From assembly GCA_017398125.1 (NCBI GenBank), contig JAFQHE010000032.1, positions 1 through 37,124 on the forward strand: a DNA stretch of 37,124 nucleotides, given 5' to 3'. Below the pieces are notes generated by a model. It was not told where the DNA came from. It made no database searches and saw only the letters and a program-made list of their open reading frames with translations. This document shows positions 15,393 through 24,523 of this stretch, one piece after another; position 1 is the first letter of the stretch, and each line of letters opens with the position of its first letter. The position numbers and the translations under genes are program-made. This DNA comes from Bacteroidales bacterium (GTDB lineage Bacteria; Bacteroidota; Bacteroidia; Bacteroidales; UBA932).

Positions 15393-15794
15393 TTACAAAT
15401 TTTTGAATGCATCTGAAATCTTTTCAGTAACCTCGACAAACTGCTCAGGCGTAAGCTTCACCTTCTCCTTTCCAAAATCAAGATCAGCCTCTGACTGTAG
15501 CGGAACAAGATGTATATGTGCATGGGGAACCTCCATTCCCAACACCGCAACACCAACCCTTTTGCAAGGAACCGCAGCTCCAACAGCTTTTGCCACCTTT
15601 TGGGCAAATGCCCACAAGCCTGTAAATTCAGGGCTCTCCAAATCAAAGATATAATCGACCTCCCTCTTTGGAATAACCAAAGTATGCCCTGTTGCCAAAG
15701 GATTTATATCCAAAAAAGCATAGTAATTTTCATCCTCCGCCACTTTGTAGGAAGGAATTTCGCCATTGACGATCCTGGTAAAAATTGATGCCAT
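15393..15794 (-). CDS. HIT family nucleotide-binding protein
   Basis: A 133-residue histidine-triad protein with the HxHxH active site in PHAHIHLVP and the N-terminal phrase SIFTRIVNGEIPSYKVAED typical of HINT-like proteins. These enzymes hydrolyse nucleoside phosphoramidates or related nucleotides through the central His. The gene starts 2 bp after greA and is followed by the thioredoxin-like lipoprotein gene, so the three probably form one operon. The exact substrate cannot be read from sequence. Confidence 0.93.
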   Translation of the reverse strand: MASIFTRIVNGEIPSYKVAEDENYYAFLDINPLATGHTLVIPKREVDYIFDLESPEFTGLWAFAQKVAKAVGAAVPCKRVGVAVLGMEVPHAHIHLVPLQSEADLDFGKEKVKLTPEQFVEVTEKISDAFKNL

Positions 15795-15796
15795 AA

Positions 15797-16270
15797 CTAG
15801 ATTGATATGTCAATGATTTCAAAATTGATGATGCCGCTTGGTACCTGAACAGCCACCACATCACCCTTTTTCTTTCCAATAAGGGCCTTGCCTATAGGTG
15901 TTGCTGCAGCAAGCTTGCCCTCCTTGATGTTTGCCTCGCTCTCCCCTACCAATGTATACTCTACAATTGCATTGGTCTTAAGATTCTTTATCTTTACCTT
16001 ATTGAGCATCTGCACCTGGTCTGTATTGATCTTTGACTCATCAATGATTCTGGCATTGGCTATAAGATCCTGTAACTGTGAAATCTTCAACTCGCACAAA
16101 CCCTGAGCCTCACGCGCCGCATCATATTCTGCATTCTCAGACAAATCTCCTTTATCTCTGGCCTCAGCAATCTGTTTTGATATTGAAGGCCTCTCTACTG
16201 AAACAAGCTGGGCAAGTTCTGCCTTCAGCTTTTCCAATCCTTCTGCTGTTAAATAATGTATTTTTGACAT
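15797..16270 (-). CDS. greA: Transcription elongation factor GreA
   Basis: GreA rescues backtracked RNA polymerase by inserting its coiled coil into the secondary channel and stimulating RNA cleavage. The 157-residue protein has the N-terminal coiled coil with the conserved acidic tip DLSENAEY and a C-terminal FKBP-like domain (SPxGKALIGKK-type end). I use the ATG at 16268-16270 (MSKIHYLTAEG); the open frame runs 20 codons further up but that part crosses a hairpin and promoter. Together with the dksA-like gene, this window encodes two secondary-channel regulators. Confidence 0.95.
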   Translation of the reverse strand: MSKIHYLTAEGLEKLKAELAQLVSVERPSISKQIAEARDKGDLSENAEYDAAREAQGLCELKISQLQDLIANARIIDESKINTDQVQMLNKVKIKNLKTNAIVEYTLVGESEANIKEGKLAAATPIGKALIGKKKGDVVAVQVPSGIINFEIIDISI

Positions 16271-16280
16271 AATATATAAA

Positions 16281-16309
16281 ATTAAAAAGAATCCCGATTC
16301 TGTCGGGAC
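16281..16309 (-). terminator. Intrinsic-terminator-like hairpin in the greA leader
   Basis: On the minus strand TCCCGA-CAGAA-TCGGGA (16292-16308) is followed by TTCTTTTT. It lies about 70 bp after the ribF stop and can end the glycogen/ribF transcript. It also lies downstream of a consensus-like greA promoter, so greA transcripts from that site must read through it. Confidence 0.6.
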
Positions 16310-16318
16310 CCTTTGATG

Positions 16319-16347
16319 CAAAGGTAACAATAATTATCCAAAACAAA
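16319..16347 (-). promoter_or_regulatory. Probable greA promoter
   Basis: Minus-strand TACCTTTG at 16319-16326 matches the -7 consensus. A TTTG occurs at 16344-16347 with a 17-bp spacer, shorter than the usual 19-20. The start codon is 49 bp downstream. Confidence 0.5.
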
Positions 16348-16378
16348 AATGATTGACTTTTGTTTTGTCTATTTTGTA

Positions 16379-17266
16379 CTATGATAGCATCTCAAATGTT
16401 GAGACTCTGTCTTTTTCCAGCTGCTCCTTCAACATTTCAAGAGACGTGAACTTCTTCTCATCCCTTATTTTTCCGACAAATTTTATTTTAAGGTCAAGAC
16501 CATAAATATCTTCATTGAAATTGAGGATATATGTCTCAATTGTTCTTTCATTGCTGTCAGCCACAGTCGGACGTGTGCCTATATTGCACATTCCCATATA
16601 GCTTTTGCCAAACACCTCTGCCCATACTGCATACACACCGTTTCCAGGCACTACCTTCAACGGATTGTAGAGTTTCATGTTTGCTGTGGGGAAACCTATT
16701 GTCCTGCCCAATCTCTGTCCTGATACAACCACACCATTCAATTCATAGTTATAACCAAGAAAATCATTTGCAGAAGTAATATCCCCGACAGTCAGCAGAT
16801 TCCTTACTTTTGTTGAGCTTATTATGTTGTCATCTATAAGGAACTCCTCCACCCTCACCACATTTATACCGAGAGATCGGGCCGTCTCCATCATCTCCTT
16901 TTGGGACTGGTTGGCATTGCTGCCCAATCTGTGATCATAACCTATAATGAGAGTTGACACATCGTATTTCTGCTTCAAATAGATATCCAGGAACTCCTTT
17001 GTTGACAATTTGCTGAATTCGCGGGAAAAGGGAATGGTTATGAATTTGTCCACTCCCAGATCCTTTACAAGTCTCTCCTTTTCATCCAGCGAATTCAATA
17101 GTCTGAGGTTGCAGGCATCCTGCTGCAGCACATTGCGCGGATGGGGCCAGAATGTAATTACTGCACTCTCCTTGCCCTCATCCGCTGCAACTCTGCATAA
17201 CTCAGACAACACCTTTCTGTGTCCCTTATGGACACCATCAAAAAATCCGGTAGCTGCTACAACCAT
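16379..17266 (-). CDS. ribF: Bifunctional riboflavin kinase / FAD synthetase
   Basis: RibF converts riboflavin to FMN and then to FAD. The 295-residue protein shows the adenylyltransferase motif GFFDGVHKGH at 7-16, the SSTKVRNLL motif later in that domain, and the kinase signature GRTIGFPTAN in the C-terminal half. The start leaves only six residues before the nucleotide-binding strand end, shorter than many RibF proteins, but an in-frame stop lies four codons upstream, so no longer form exists. The first 10 bases overlap the end of glgP, so translation is probably coupled and ribF is the last gene of the glycogen cluster. Confidence 0.94.
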   Translation of the reverse strand: MVVAATGFFDGVHKGHRKVLSELCRVAADEGKESAVITFWPHPRNVLQQDACNLRLLNSLDEKERLVKDLGVDKFITIPFSREFSKLSTKEFLDIYLKQKYDVSTLIIGYDHRLGSNANQSQKEMMETARSLGINVVRVEEFLIDDNIISSTKVRNLLTVGDITSANDFLGYNYELNGVVVSGQRLGRTIGFPTANMKLYNPLKVVPGNGVYAVWAEVFGKSYMGMCNIGTRPTVADSNERTIETYILNFNEDIYGLDLKIKFVGKIRDEKKFTSLEMLKEQLEKDRVSTFEMLS

Positions 17267-19863
17267 TTTACCAATTCAAAATCCTGTCTGTGAGGTAGCA
17301 AATCGTGTTTTGCATACATTCTTGCTGCAATCTGGAATGCACCTGTCTTGTCAGGAACGATCTTGCACACATATGTGGCAACACCATTTTCATACTCTTT
17401 CAATGTGTATGGGAATACCTCCTTGATGCGTAGTCTTCCCTTCTTGTTGTACTCAGCAAGCAAAATCTCTATGCCTATATCCTGAGGATTGATCTCATTG
17501 CCTATAGCAACTGTCAATGTTGCCTCATAATTATTGCCCAATACCAAAGCACCAGAGACATTGCTGATGGTTGAATTGCTCAAAATTTCAACTTTTGACC
17601 ACTCCCTGCGCATCTTTTTCTTCCATGTAGAGATTGTTCTTGCCATAGCATAGTCATTCTCTATCATCTTATTGTAGCGCAATGACATTGGAGTGTAGAA
17701 CTTGTTGAAGTAGTCTGTCATCATTCTGTTTGTAGTGAAATCACAGGCAACCTCAGCCACACAGTTCTTGATAGTCTCAATCCAGGTATTTGAAATACCC
17801 TTAGAGTTCTTGTCATAATATTTTGGAGCAATGTCACTCTCAAAAATATGATAGATTGTAGCTGCATCCAACTCATCCTGGAAGTTCTGGTCGTCATAGG
17901 TACGCTCCATCTGTAGAGCCCAACCGGCGCCCTCCTTGTAGCCTTCAACCCACCATCCGTCAAGTACTGAGAAGTGCATTACACCATTCATTACAGCCTT
18001 CTCGCCACTTGTACCTGAAGCCTCAAGCGGCCTTGTTGGGTTGTTCATCCAAATGTCCACACCCTGAACAAGATATTTGGCCAAAGTAATGTCGTAGTTT
18101 GGAACAAATACAATCTTTCCGATGAACTGAGGCATCTTAGATATCTCTACAATACGTTTGATAAGATCCTGACCAGCCTTGTCTGCCGGATGGGCCTTTC
18201 CTGCAAAGATAAACTGAATAGGACGCTCAGGATTGTTAATGATTGAATCCAAAGTATCCAAATCCCTGAACAACAGATGAGCACGTTTGTATGTAGCAAA
18301 TCTTCTTGCAAAACCTACTGTAAGGATGTCATCCCTAAGTGTATTCTTGATCTCAACAATATGATGTGGAGAGTAGTGGTTTGCAATTGCAGGGTCAGAC
18401 AGACACTCTTTTACCTTGTCAATCAATTTTGTCTTGAGAGTACATCTGATCTTCCAGATCTCCTCATTGCTGACCTTACGTATTCCGCTGAAACAGCTTC
18501 TGTCATAGTGATGGCTTGCAAATGCTTCACCAAACACCTTCGCATGAACCTCTTTCCACTCAGGAGCAGTCCATGTAGGATAGTGTACACCATTGGTCAC
18601 ATAGCTTACATGCAACTCCTCAGGCAAGTAACCAGGCCACAAATATGCAAGAATATCCTGGCTTACCTTGCCGTGCAACCAGCTCACACCGTTAACCTCC
18701 TGCGACAAGTTTGCTGCAAGGTTACTCATTGAGAACTTCTCATTATTGTTATATGGATCTACCATACCCAAAGACATGAGTGTATGCCAGTCAATTTTCA
18801 ATTTCTCAGCAAAATGGCCGATATACTTGCCCAACATATCTGTACTGAAAGCATCGTGACCTGCAGGTACAGGTGTATGGGTTGTAAACAATGATGAAGA
18901 GCGTACAATCTCCATTGACTCTGTGAAAGAGAGCCCTTTCTCCTGAATATACTCCCTCAATCTCTCAAGTCCGATGAAAGCGGCATGACCCTCATTGCAA
19001 TGGTATATCTCTGAATGGATACCCATTGTACGCAAAGCCCTGATACCGCCTACACCCAACAATAGCTCCTGTTTCAATCTGTTCTCCCAGTCGCCACCAT
19101 ACAACTGATGGGTAATTCCTCTATCTTCGTAGATATTCTCATCTATGTCAGTATCCAAAAGATAAAGGGTAATTCTACCCACCTCAACCTTCCAGATTCT
19201 TGCATAAAGTGTTCTGCCAGGGAAAGCGACAGTTATTGTAAGCCAATTGCCCTTCTCGTCCATTACTGGAGTTGCAGGAGTCTTTGAAAAGTCCTGCGGA
19301 TCGTAGTTGGCAACCTGGTCACCTTGTGCAGAAAGTTTCTGTGTAAAGTATCCATGCTTGTAAAGGAAGCCTACAGCTGTCATCTTCACATTCATATCAC
19401 TTGCCTCTTTCAAATAGTCACCGGCAAGGATACCCAAACCTCCTGAGTAGATCTTCAACGATGTGTCAAGTCCATACTCCATGCAGAAATATGAAATGCT
19501 TGGACCTTTAGCCTCTTTTTTGTGAGACATATACGCCTCAAACTCCGCATACACCTCATCAAGTTTACCGATAAAGTTTTTATCTTTAGCAAGTTGGTTA
19601 TATCTGTTCAAATCAATAAGATCCAACATTGCAATAGGATTGCCGTTTGATAGTACCCATAGTTCAGGATCTGCCATCTTGAAAAGATCAATGGCACTCT
19701 GATTCCAACACCACCAAAGATTTTTTGACAATATATCCAAATTCTCCAATCTTTCCGGAAGCTTCTTATTAATTAGCATATTACGCCAGGTTGGATTGTT
19801 TACCTTGAACCTGTTGTAACTCTGTATTACCTCCTCCTTGTACTCCGAAAATTCTCCGTTCAT
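17257..19863 (-). CDS. glgP: Alpha-glucan (glycogen/starch) phosphorylase, GT35
   Basis: The enzyme releases glucose-1-phosphate from the ends of alpha-1,4-glucans using pyridoxal phosphate. The 868-residue protein carries the PLP-lysine motif EASGTSGEKAVMNG with Lys622, and the N-terminal NLWWCWN motif of the short bacterial/archaeal alpha-glucan phosphorylase branch, distinct from the E. coli GlgP/MalP branch. SGGLGILAGDYLKEASD at 140-156 and NEGHAAF at 290-296 are further family blocks. It lies 132 bp after the GH57 gene, with a long hairpin between, and overlaps ribF by 10 bp. Confidence 0.95.
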   Translation of the reverse strand: MNGEFSEYKEEVIQSYNRFKVNNPTWRNMLINKKLPERLENLDILSKNLWWCWNQSAIDLFKMADPELWVLSNGNPIAMLDLIDLNRYNQLAKDKNFIGKLDEVYAEFEAYMSHKKEAKGPSISYFCMEYGLDTSLKIYSGGLGILAGDYLKEASDMNVKMTAVGFLYKHGYFTQKLSAQGDQVANYDPQDFSKTPATPVMDEKGNWLTITVAFPGRTLYARIWKVEVGRITLYLLDTDIDENIYEDRGITHQLYGGDWENRLKQELLLGVGGIRALRTMGIHSEIYHCNEGHAAFIGLERLREYIQEKGLSFTESMEIVRSSSLFTTHTPVPAGHDAFSTDMLGKYIGHFAEKLKIDWHTLMSLGMVDPYNNNEKFSMSNLAANLSQEVNGVSWLHGKVSQDILAYLWPGYLPEELHVSYVTNGVHYPTWTAPEWKEVHAKVFGEAFASHHYDRSCFSGIRKVSNEEIWKIRCTLKTKLIDKVKECLSDPAIANHYSPHHIVEIKNTLRDDILTVGFARRFATYKRAHLLFRDLDTLDSIINNPERPIQFIFAGKAHPADKAGQDLIKRIVEISKMPQFIGKIVFVPNYDITLAKYLVQGVDIWMNNPTRPLEASGTSGEKAVMNGVMHFSVLDGWWVEGYKEGAGWALQMERTYDDQNFQDELDAATIYHIFESDIAPKYYDKNSKGISNTWIETIKNCVAEVACDFTTNRMMTDYFNKFYTPMSLRYNKMIENDYAMARTISTWKKKMRREWSKVEILSNSTISNVSGALVLGNNYEATLTVAIGNEINPQDIGIEILLAEYNKKGRLRIKEVFPYTLKEYENGVATYVCKIVPDKTGAFQIAARMYAKHDLLPHRQDFELVKWL

Positions 19864-19929
19864 TTAATACCTCTCTTTTAAATTAATTAATATTGTTTAT
19901 CTTAATCTTTTATCTCGCTATATAAAACC

Positions 19930-19974
19930 TTTAAAATCTGTCCTGGACCATAAACAGCCAAGACAGATTTTAAA
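19930..19974 (-). repeat. Long stem-loop between GH57 gene and glgP
   Basis: TTTAAAATCTGTC (19930-19942) and GACAGATTTTAAA (19962-19974) are perfect inverted copies. In the RNA of the minus strand the stem extends four more pairs (UUGG with CCAG), giving 17 pairs and an 11-nt loop. It begins 21 bp after the GH57 stop and is followed by GGTTTTATA. It may be a partial terminator or an mRNA-processing or stability element that sets glgP-ribF expression apart from the upstream genes. Confidence 0.75.
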
Positions 19975-19995
19975 AACACCTTCCATTTAACTGTA

Positions 19996-21213
19996 CTATT
20001 TTGAAGATTTCCTTTTTTTAGCGGCAGTTGCCTTGTCAACCCTCAACTGGAAATCGCTGAAAGCATTCATATAGTTGATGAATGCCTCGTATGGTGTATC
20101 GTATGGGTTAAAGTACTTATGTACCGCACCATCCGAGAAAAATTTTGTACACATATAATAGAAATGGTCACTCTCCTGCAATTTTCTGTAATCAGAGATA
20201 AGGGCCTCGTCTTTTGTAGCCATGACCTGTTTCTCCATTGAATACAATTTGTGGAAAGCCTCATTTTGAAGTTCATTTCCTATCCATGCACTTGTATCAC
20301 GCTCCTCATCTGCCCAAGAAATTGCAAACGGCACATGAAGCGGTGCTACAGGCTGATGTTTCTGAGCAACCTCTGAAGGGGTGCGGAACTTCAAGTTTGT
20401 ATTCTCAAGTACAGCACCTGGCAAAGCCCTCATGAATTCAAAGATACCTGTAGAGTGTCTCTGATGCTCACCGAATGTCTCATAATCCATAAACAGGTTA
20501 ATAACCTCGTCATTTACACAAGCTTCATTCAGCCATTGGGCATATTTGTCACTGGTAAGCGGCCAGTTTGGATTGCTTCTGTCAGAGAAACGGAATGCAA
20601 TATCATCACTCAAGTTGAAGTTCTTCAAAAGAAGTTTCATTTTAGGATTGATTGCATTTGTGTACAGATAGTTAGGGCTCTTCCATCCAAGAATGTGTTT
20701 GGCACCCTCTGTAAGCATCACATTATAACCCATATCTGCCACCTGAGCTCCAATCTGGTCAGAATATATCAACTCAGTATTTCTAAATGCTTTTGGAGTA
20801 ACACCAAAGTGTTTTTTGATAGCAGCAGCATGGGCCTTCACCTGAGCCTTGAACTCCTTCTCTGAAGCCAAAGAGGCCAAGCTGTGCGAATATGTCTCTG
20901 CCAAAAACTCTACGCATTTGGTTGCAGCAAGCTTCTTGAAACTCTCCAATACCTCAGGAGCATACTTCTCAAACTGCTCCAATGCTACACCTGAAATTGA
21001 ATATGCAATCTTGAACTCTCCTTTATACTTGTCGATAAGTTCCAACATAAGTGAGTTCATAGGAAGATAGCATCTCTCCGCAACTCTTTTTAGAATTGTT
21101 TTGTTTGCAAATTCATCAAAATACTGAGAATCATTTCCTATATCAAAAAAACGGTACAATCTTAGCCTGTCTGGTTGATGTACTTGGAAATAAAAACATA
21201 ATGACTTGTCCAT
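19996..21213 (-). CDS. Glycoside hydrolase family 57 alpha-glucan enzyme
   Basis: This 405-residue protein has the GH57 N terminus (FYFQVHQPDRLRLYRFFDIG), where the early His is conserved, the nucleophile motif FRNTELIYSD with Glu147, and the acid/base motif LFMDYETFGEHQ with Asp243. GH57 includes amylases, 4-alpha-glucanotransferases and branching enzymes. The length and the Bacteroidetes glycogen context suggest an alpha-amylase/glucanotransferase acting on intracellular glucan. No signal peptide is present. It starts 30 bp after the glycosyltransferase gene. The C-terminal tail is Lys-rich (AAKKRKSSK). Confidence 0.9.
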   Translation of the reverse strand: MDKSLCFYFQVHQPDRLRLYRFFDIGNDSQYFDEFANKTILKRVAERCYLPMNSLMLELIDKYKGEFKIAYSISGVALEQFEKYAPEVLESFKKLAATKCVEFLAETYSHSLASLASEKEFKAQVKAHAAAIKKHFGVTPKAFRNTELIYSDQIGAQVADMGYNVMLTEGAKHILGWKSPNYLYTNAINPKMKLLLKNFNLSDDIAFRFSDRSNPNWPLTSDKYAQWLNEACVNDEVINLFMDYETFGEHQRHSTGIFEFMRALPGAVLENTNLKFRTPSEVAQKHQPVAPLHVPFAISWADEERDTSAWIGNELQNEAFHKLYSMEKQVMATKDEALISDYRKLQESDHFYYMCTKFFSDGAVHKYFNPYDTPYEAFINYMNAFSDFQLRVDKATAAKKRKSSK

Positions 21214-21243
21214 ATCTTTTACTTATTTTATTCTAACTTAATA

Positions 21244-22533
21244 CTACTCTCCGGCAATTGCCATTGAATAAACATCTTTGATTTTTAAAGCGGCATTTTC
21301 CCATTTCAAGGCATTAACCTCTTCAACGCCACATCTTATACTCATTTCTGACAGGCCAGGATATGCCAAAAGGCCATACATTGCATCAGCCATGGCATCA
21401 ATATCCCAGAAATCAACCTTAATGGCATATTTGAGCACCTCAGCCACACCCGACTGTTTTGAGATGATTGTAGGTACGTTTGACTTCATTGCCTCAAGAG
21501 GAGATATACCGAACGGTTCAGATACCGAAGGCATAACATAAACATCAGAGTATGAGAACATCTTCTTCACATCTGCTCCTCTAAGGAAACCTGTAAAGTG
21601 GAACCTGTCAGCTATACCCAACTTTGCGACACGCCTGATTGAACGGTTCATAAGATCACCATTACCGGCCATCACGAATCTGGCGTTAGGCATACGTTTG
21701 AGCACCTTGGCAGCTGCCTCTATAAAATACTCAGGTCCCTTCTGGAAAGTGATACGGCCCAAGAATGTAACAATCTTGTCCTCAACACCCCTTCTTACGT
21801 CAACCTGCTGGAACTCATTAAAATCGACAGCATTATGTACTGTAATAACTTTTGAAGGGTCAATCCCGTATTTGTTTATAACAATATTTCTGGTAAGGTT
21901 ACTTACTGTAATCACCTTATCTGCCTCCAACATACCCATTCTCTCAATCTCAAATACACGGGTATCGATATTGTCGGCACTTCCCCTATCAAAAGATGTG
22001 GCATGCACATGAATCACAAGAGGCTTGCCTGATATTCTCTTTGCTGCAATTCCGGCAGCGTATGTAAGCCAGTCATGTGCATGTATGACATCAAATGTAT
22101 TCTCAGATGCAATTGTTGCAGCAACCATAGCATAGCTCGCAACCTCCTCCATAAGGTTTGCACCATATTTTCCTGAGAATTTGTATTTGGCACCATATTT
22201 CACCTTGAACTGTTCGTACTCAGATCTTTTTATCTCAGAACCATATTCTGAATAAAGTTGAGGATCTATATATGGAACAAGGTTAGAAGAAACCCTAAGA
22301 AAGTCAACTTTGTTCAAGAAAGTCTGCATATCACTCCAGGTCTGGGTAAACGGAACATCGCTCGCATTTACAATCTTTACGGCAGACTGATCCTCATCAC
22401 CGGAAGCGGACGGCATCACAAACAGTATCTCGACATCATGTTTGGCCAATCCTTTGGTAAGGCCGTGGCAAGCGGTTCCCAAACCACCGGCAATATGAGG
22501 AGGAAATTCCCAACCGAACATTAAAACTTTCAT
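21244..22533 (-). CDS. GT4/GT5-like glycosyltransferase, probable glycogen synthase
   Basis: A GT-B fold glycosyltransferase of 429 residues. It opens with MKVLMFGWEFPPHIAGGLGT, the donor-site glycine loop of starch/glycogen synthase-like enzymes, and has HAHDWLTYAAG in the acceptor half. The C-terminal half has FLGRITFQKGPEYFIEAAA and the nucleotide-sugar motif PSVSEPFGISPLEAM, whose two Glu frame the E-x7-E signature. Flanked by debranching and GH57 enzymes, it is probably the chain-elongating glycogen synthase. It is shorter than E. coli GlgA and no glgC is in the cluster, so the donor may be UDP-glucose, as reported for Prevotella glycogen synthesis; this is inference. The start is 2 bp after the GH133 gene. 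Confidence 0.85.
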   Translation of the reverse strand: MKVLMFGWEFPPHIAGGLGTACHGLTKGLAKHDVEILFVMPSASGDEDQSAVKIVNASDVPFTQTWSDMQTFLNKVDFLRVSSNLVPYIDPQLYSEYGSEIKRSEYEQFKVKYGAKYKFSGKYGANLMEEVASYAMVAATIASENTFDVIHAHDWLTYAAGIAAKRISGKPLVIHVHATSFDRGSADNIDTRVFEIERMGMLEADKVITVSNLTRNIVINKYGIDPSKVITVHNAVDFNEFQQVDVRRGVEDKIVTFLGRITFQKGPEYFIEAAAKVLKRMPNARFVMAGNGDLMNRSIRRVAKLGIADRFHFTGFLRGADVKKMFSYSDVYVMPSVSEPFGISPLEAMKSNVPTIISKQSGVAEVLKYAIKVDFWDIDAMADAMYGLLAYPGLSEMSIRCGVEEVNALKWENAALKIKDVYSMAIAGE

Positions 22534-22535
22534 TG

Positions 22536-24470
22536 CTATTTCTTTATTTTATTTAACAAATATTTTCCACGAATAATCTCTGCGACACTCACCGAAGAAG
22601 ATATACATCCATGAGGTCTGTGAGAAGGGTCACCATCATAAAGTTCAGCAATTGAACCTACTCCGTGGATATTTATATCCTCCTCAAAGGCATTGAGCAT
22701 ATCTTTGGCCTGTTTTGCAAATGATTTTCCAACCAGTTTGAGCTGAGCCTCAATATATAGTCCCAACAACCATGGGAAGCTGCATCCATTATGGTGTGCC
22801 ATGTCTCTATGGAACTGGTCACCCTCATAAACACCTTTATAAAGAGGATTCTTTGGAGACAATGTCCTAACTCCGCGTACTGTAAGAAGTTCCTTCTTGA
22901 CAGCCTTCAACACCTCCATCTTCACATCATCCTCAATTGGAGAATATGGAAGAACCACAGCAACCAGCTGATTAGGACGGGTAAATATGTTTCTACCCCT
23001 TTCATCGCAGTAATCAGCAAGATGTCTTCGCTCCTCTACCCAGAAATAATTTGTATAATTATTCTTTATGCTCTGTATTGTCCTCTTCCAGGTTGCCTCA
23101 AGTTTGCCTTTGCCGAACTTCTTGTCCATCTCCACGGCAAAACAAAGGGCATTATACCAAAGGGCATTGGTCTCAACCTGATAACCTGCTCTCTCGGTCA
23201 AAGGTCTGCCGGTCACTTTGTCGCACACATTCATCCACGAGAGCGGAACACCATCTTTCTTGCACCATAGAAGTCCATTTTCATGAAGCATTACCTCATC
23301 TCTCTCACCATTACGGTAGGTGTCCAAAATGGCCACAAGATCCTTACCGTACTTTTTCCATACATACTCAGGTTTTGCCCCGAACTCAATATATTGCTGC
23401 AGTGTTCTGAAAAGCCACAATGGTAGGTCAGGCTCGTTGCCAGCCTTGAATATGCGGTCTCTCTTTTCTGTGAGTATATCCTCAATTACAGCCTCAAAAT
23501 GTTTGACATCACCATCATTGAATAGTGTCAAACCAGGAATTGCTATAAGCGAGTAGCGCAAATCCTCATAATCCCATGTATAACCTGCACAAACACTGTA
23601 CTTGTTGTTCTGCTTAAGCACACACTGCTGGCCTGCAAGCTTCAGGCAATCCTCAAAGCTGTTTCTTGAATTGTCCACTCTTTTTGCAACCTCGTCATCA
23701 AAACGTTTCTTCAAGCTGCGTGTCTTGATTTCAGATGTGGATGCGGACAATATGATGCTTTCACCCTTCTTAATTGGAACTTCAAAATAACCGGGAACAA
23801 ACAAATCCTCCTTGTCATCAAATCCCCTTCTGCTCTCCTCCTTATAAGTGATGCCATAGTACCAGTCAGGGTTCGCCACCCACTCTCCAGCCTTGTTCAA
23901 TTGGAGATGTGTAGTTGGGAAACCGTCATACATCTTGAATGCAACACCATTCTGAACAGTTTCATACTTGGTATTGGCATCTGAATTTGCACTGGTAAGG
24001 GCATGTATGTTTCGATAAGCCAAGAAAGGTTTGATTCTAAGTTTTGTATCAGAGTGAGCATCCAAAAGTGTATATTTCACCAAAATTTCCTCTGTCTCTC
24101 TGACAAACATTATTGTTTTACTGAATATCATACCACCCACCCTGTATGTGATGGTAGAAGCATAATCCATCTCGAAATCTATGATGTACTTATGACCGCG
24201 AGGTTCATACACCTTTCCATAAGAGCTGATTCCAAGATTGAAAACCTGTCCGTGCTGCACCAATGATTCATGAAGAGTCGACAAAAGAATATGTCTCTCA
24301 TTGCCGAAATTTTCAATTGGAACAACCAGCAGACCGTGATATTTTCGGGTATTGCAACCAACGATTGTGGTATTGATATAACCACCGGCCCTGTTTGTCA
24401 AAAGAATCTCTCTCTCCAAAGAATACTCAAGATTTACAAGTTCCTCTTTATTAAATTCCAAATAAGCCAT
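22536..24470 (-). CDS. Amylo-alpha-1,6-glucosidase (GH133 glycogen debranching enzyme)
   Basis: The 644-residue protein has the two parts of archaeal/bacterial glycogen-debranching enzymes: an N-terminal beta-rich domain with LTNRAGGYINTTIVGCNTRKYHGLLV at about 25-50, and a C-terminal (alpha/alpha)6 barrel with GYTWDYEDLRYSL, NEPDLPLWLF, YQVETNALWYNA and HHNGCSFPWLLGLYIEA. Such enzymes remove alpha-1,6-linked glucose at branch stubs. It lacks the GH13 transferase half of eukaryotic debranching enzymes, so transfer may be done by the GH57 partner. A consensus promoter sits in its 32-bp upstream gap and the end of glgB, so this and the downstream genes can be expressed apart from glgB. Confidence 0.92.
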   Translation of the reverse strand: MAYLEFNKEELVNLEYSLEREILLTNRAGGYINTTIVGCNTRKYHGLLVVPIENFGNERHILLSTLHESLVQHGQVFNLGISSYGKVYEPRGHKYIIDFEMDYASTITYRVGGMIFSKTIMFVRETEEILVKYTLLDAHSDTKLRIKPFLAYRNIHALTSANSDANTKYETVQNGVAFKMYDGFPTTHLQLNKAGEWVANPDWYYGITYKEESRRGFDDKEDLFVPGYFEVPIKKGESIILSASTSEIKTRSLKKRFDDEVAKRVDNSRNSFEDCLKLAGQQCVLKQNNKYSVCAGYTWDYEDLRYSLIAIPGLTLFNDGDVKHFEAVIEDILTEKRDRIFKAGNEPDLPLWLFRTLQQYIEFGAKPEYVWKKYGKDLVAILDTYRNGERDEVMLHENGLLWCKKDGVPLSWMNVCDKVTGRPLTERAGYQVETNALWYNALCFAVEMDKKFGKGKLEATWKRTIQSIKNNYTNYFWVEERRHLADYCDERGRNIFTRPNQLVAVVLPYSPIEDDVKMEVLKAVKKELLTVRGVRTLSPKNPLYKGVYEGDQFHRDMAHHNGCSFPWLLGLYIEAQLKLVGKSFAKQAKDMLNAFEEDINIHGVGSIAELYDGDPSHRPHGCISSSVSVAEIIRGKYLLNKIKK

Positions 24471-24492
24471 TTTAACTATTTTTTTTACGGCG

Positions 24493-24523
24493 CAAATATA
24501 GTTTATTTTTTGCGCAAAACAAA
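24493..24523 (-). promoter_or_regulatory. Internal promoter for GH133 and downstream glycogen genes
   Basis: Minus-strand TATATTTG at 24493-24500, a 19-bp spacer and TTTG at 24520-24523 match the Bacteroidetes consensus. The -33 element lies in the last codons of glgB and the GH133 ATG is 23 bp downstream of the -7 element. Confidence 0.65.
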
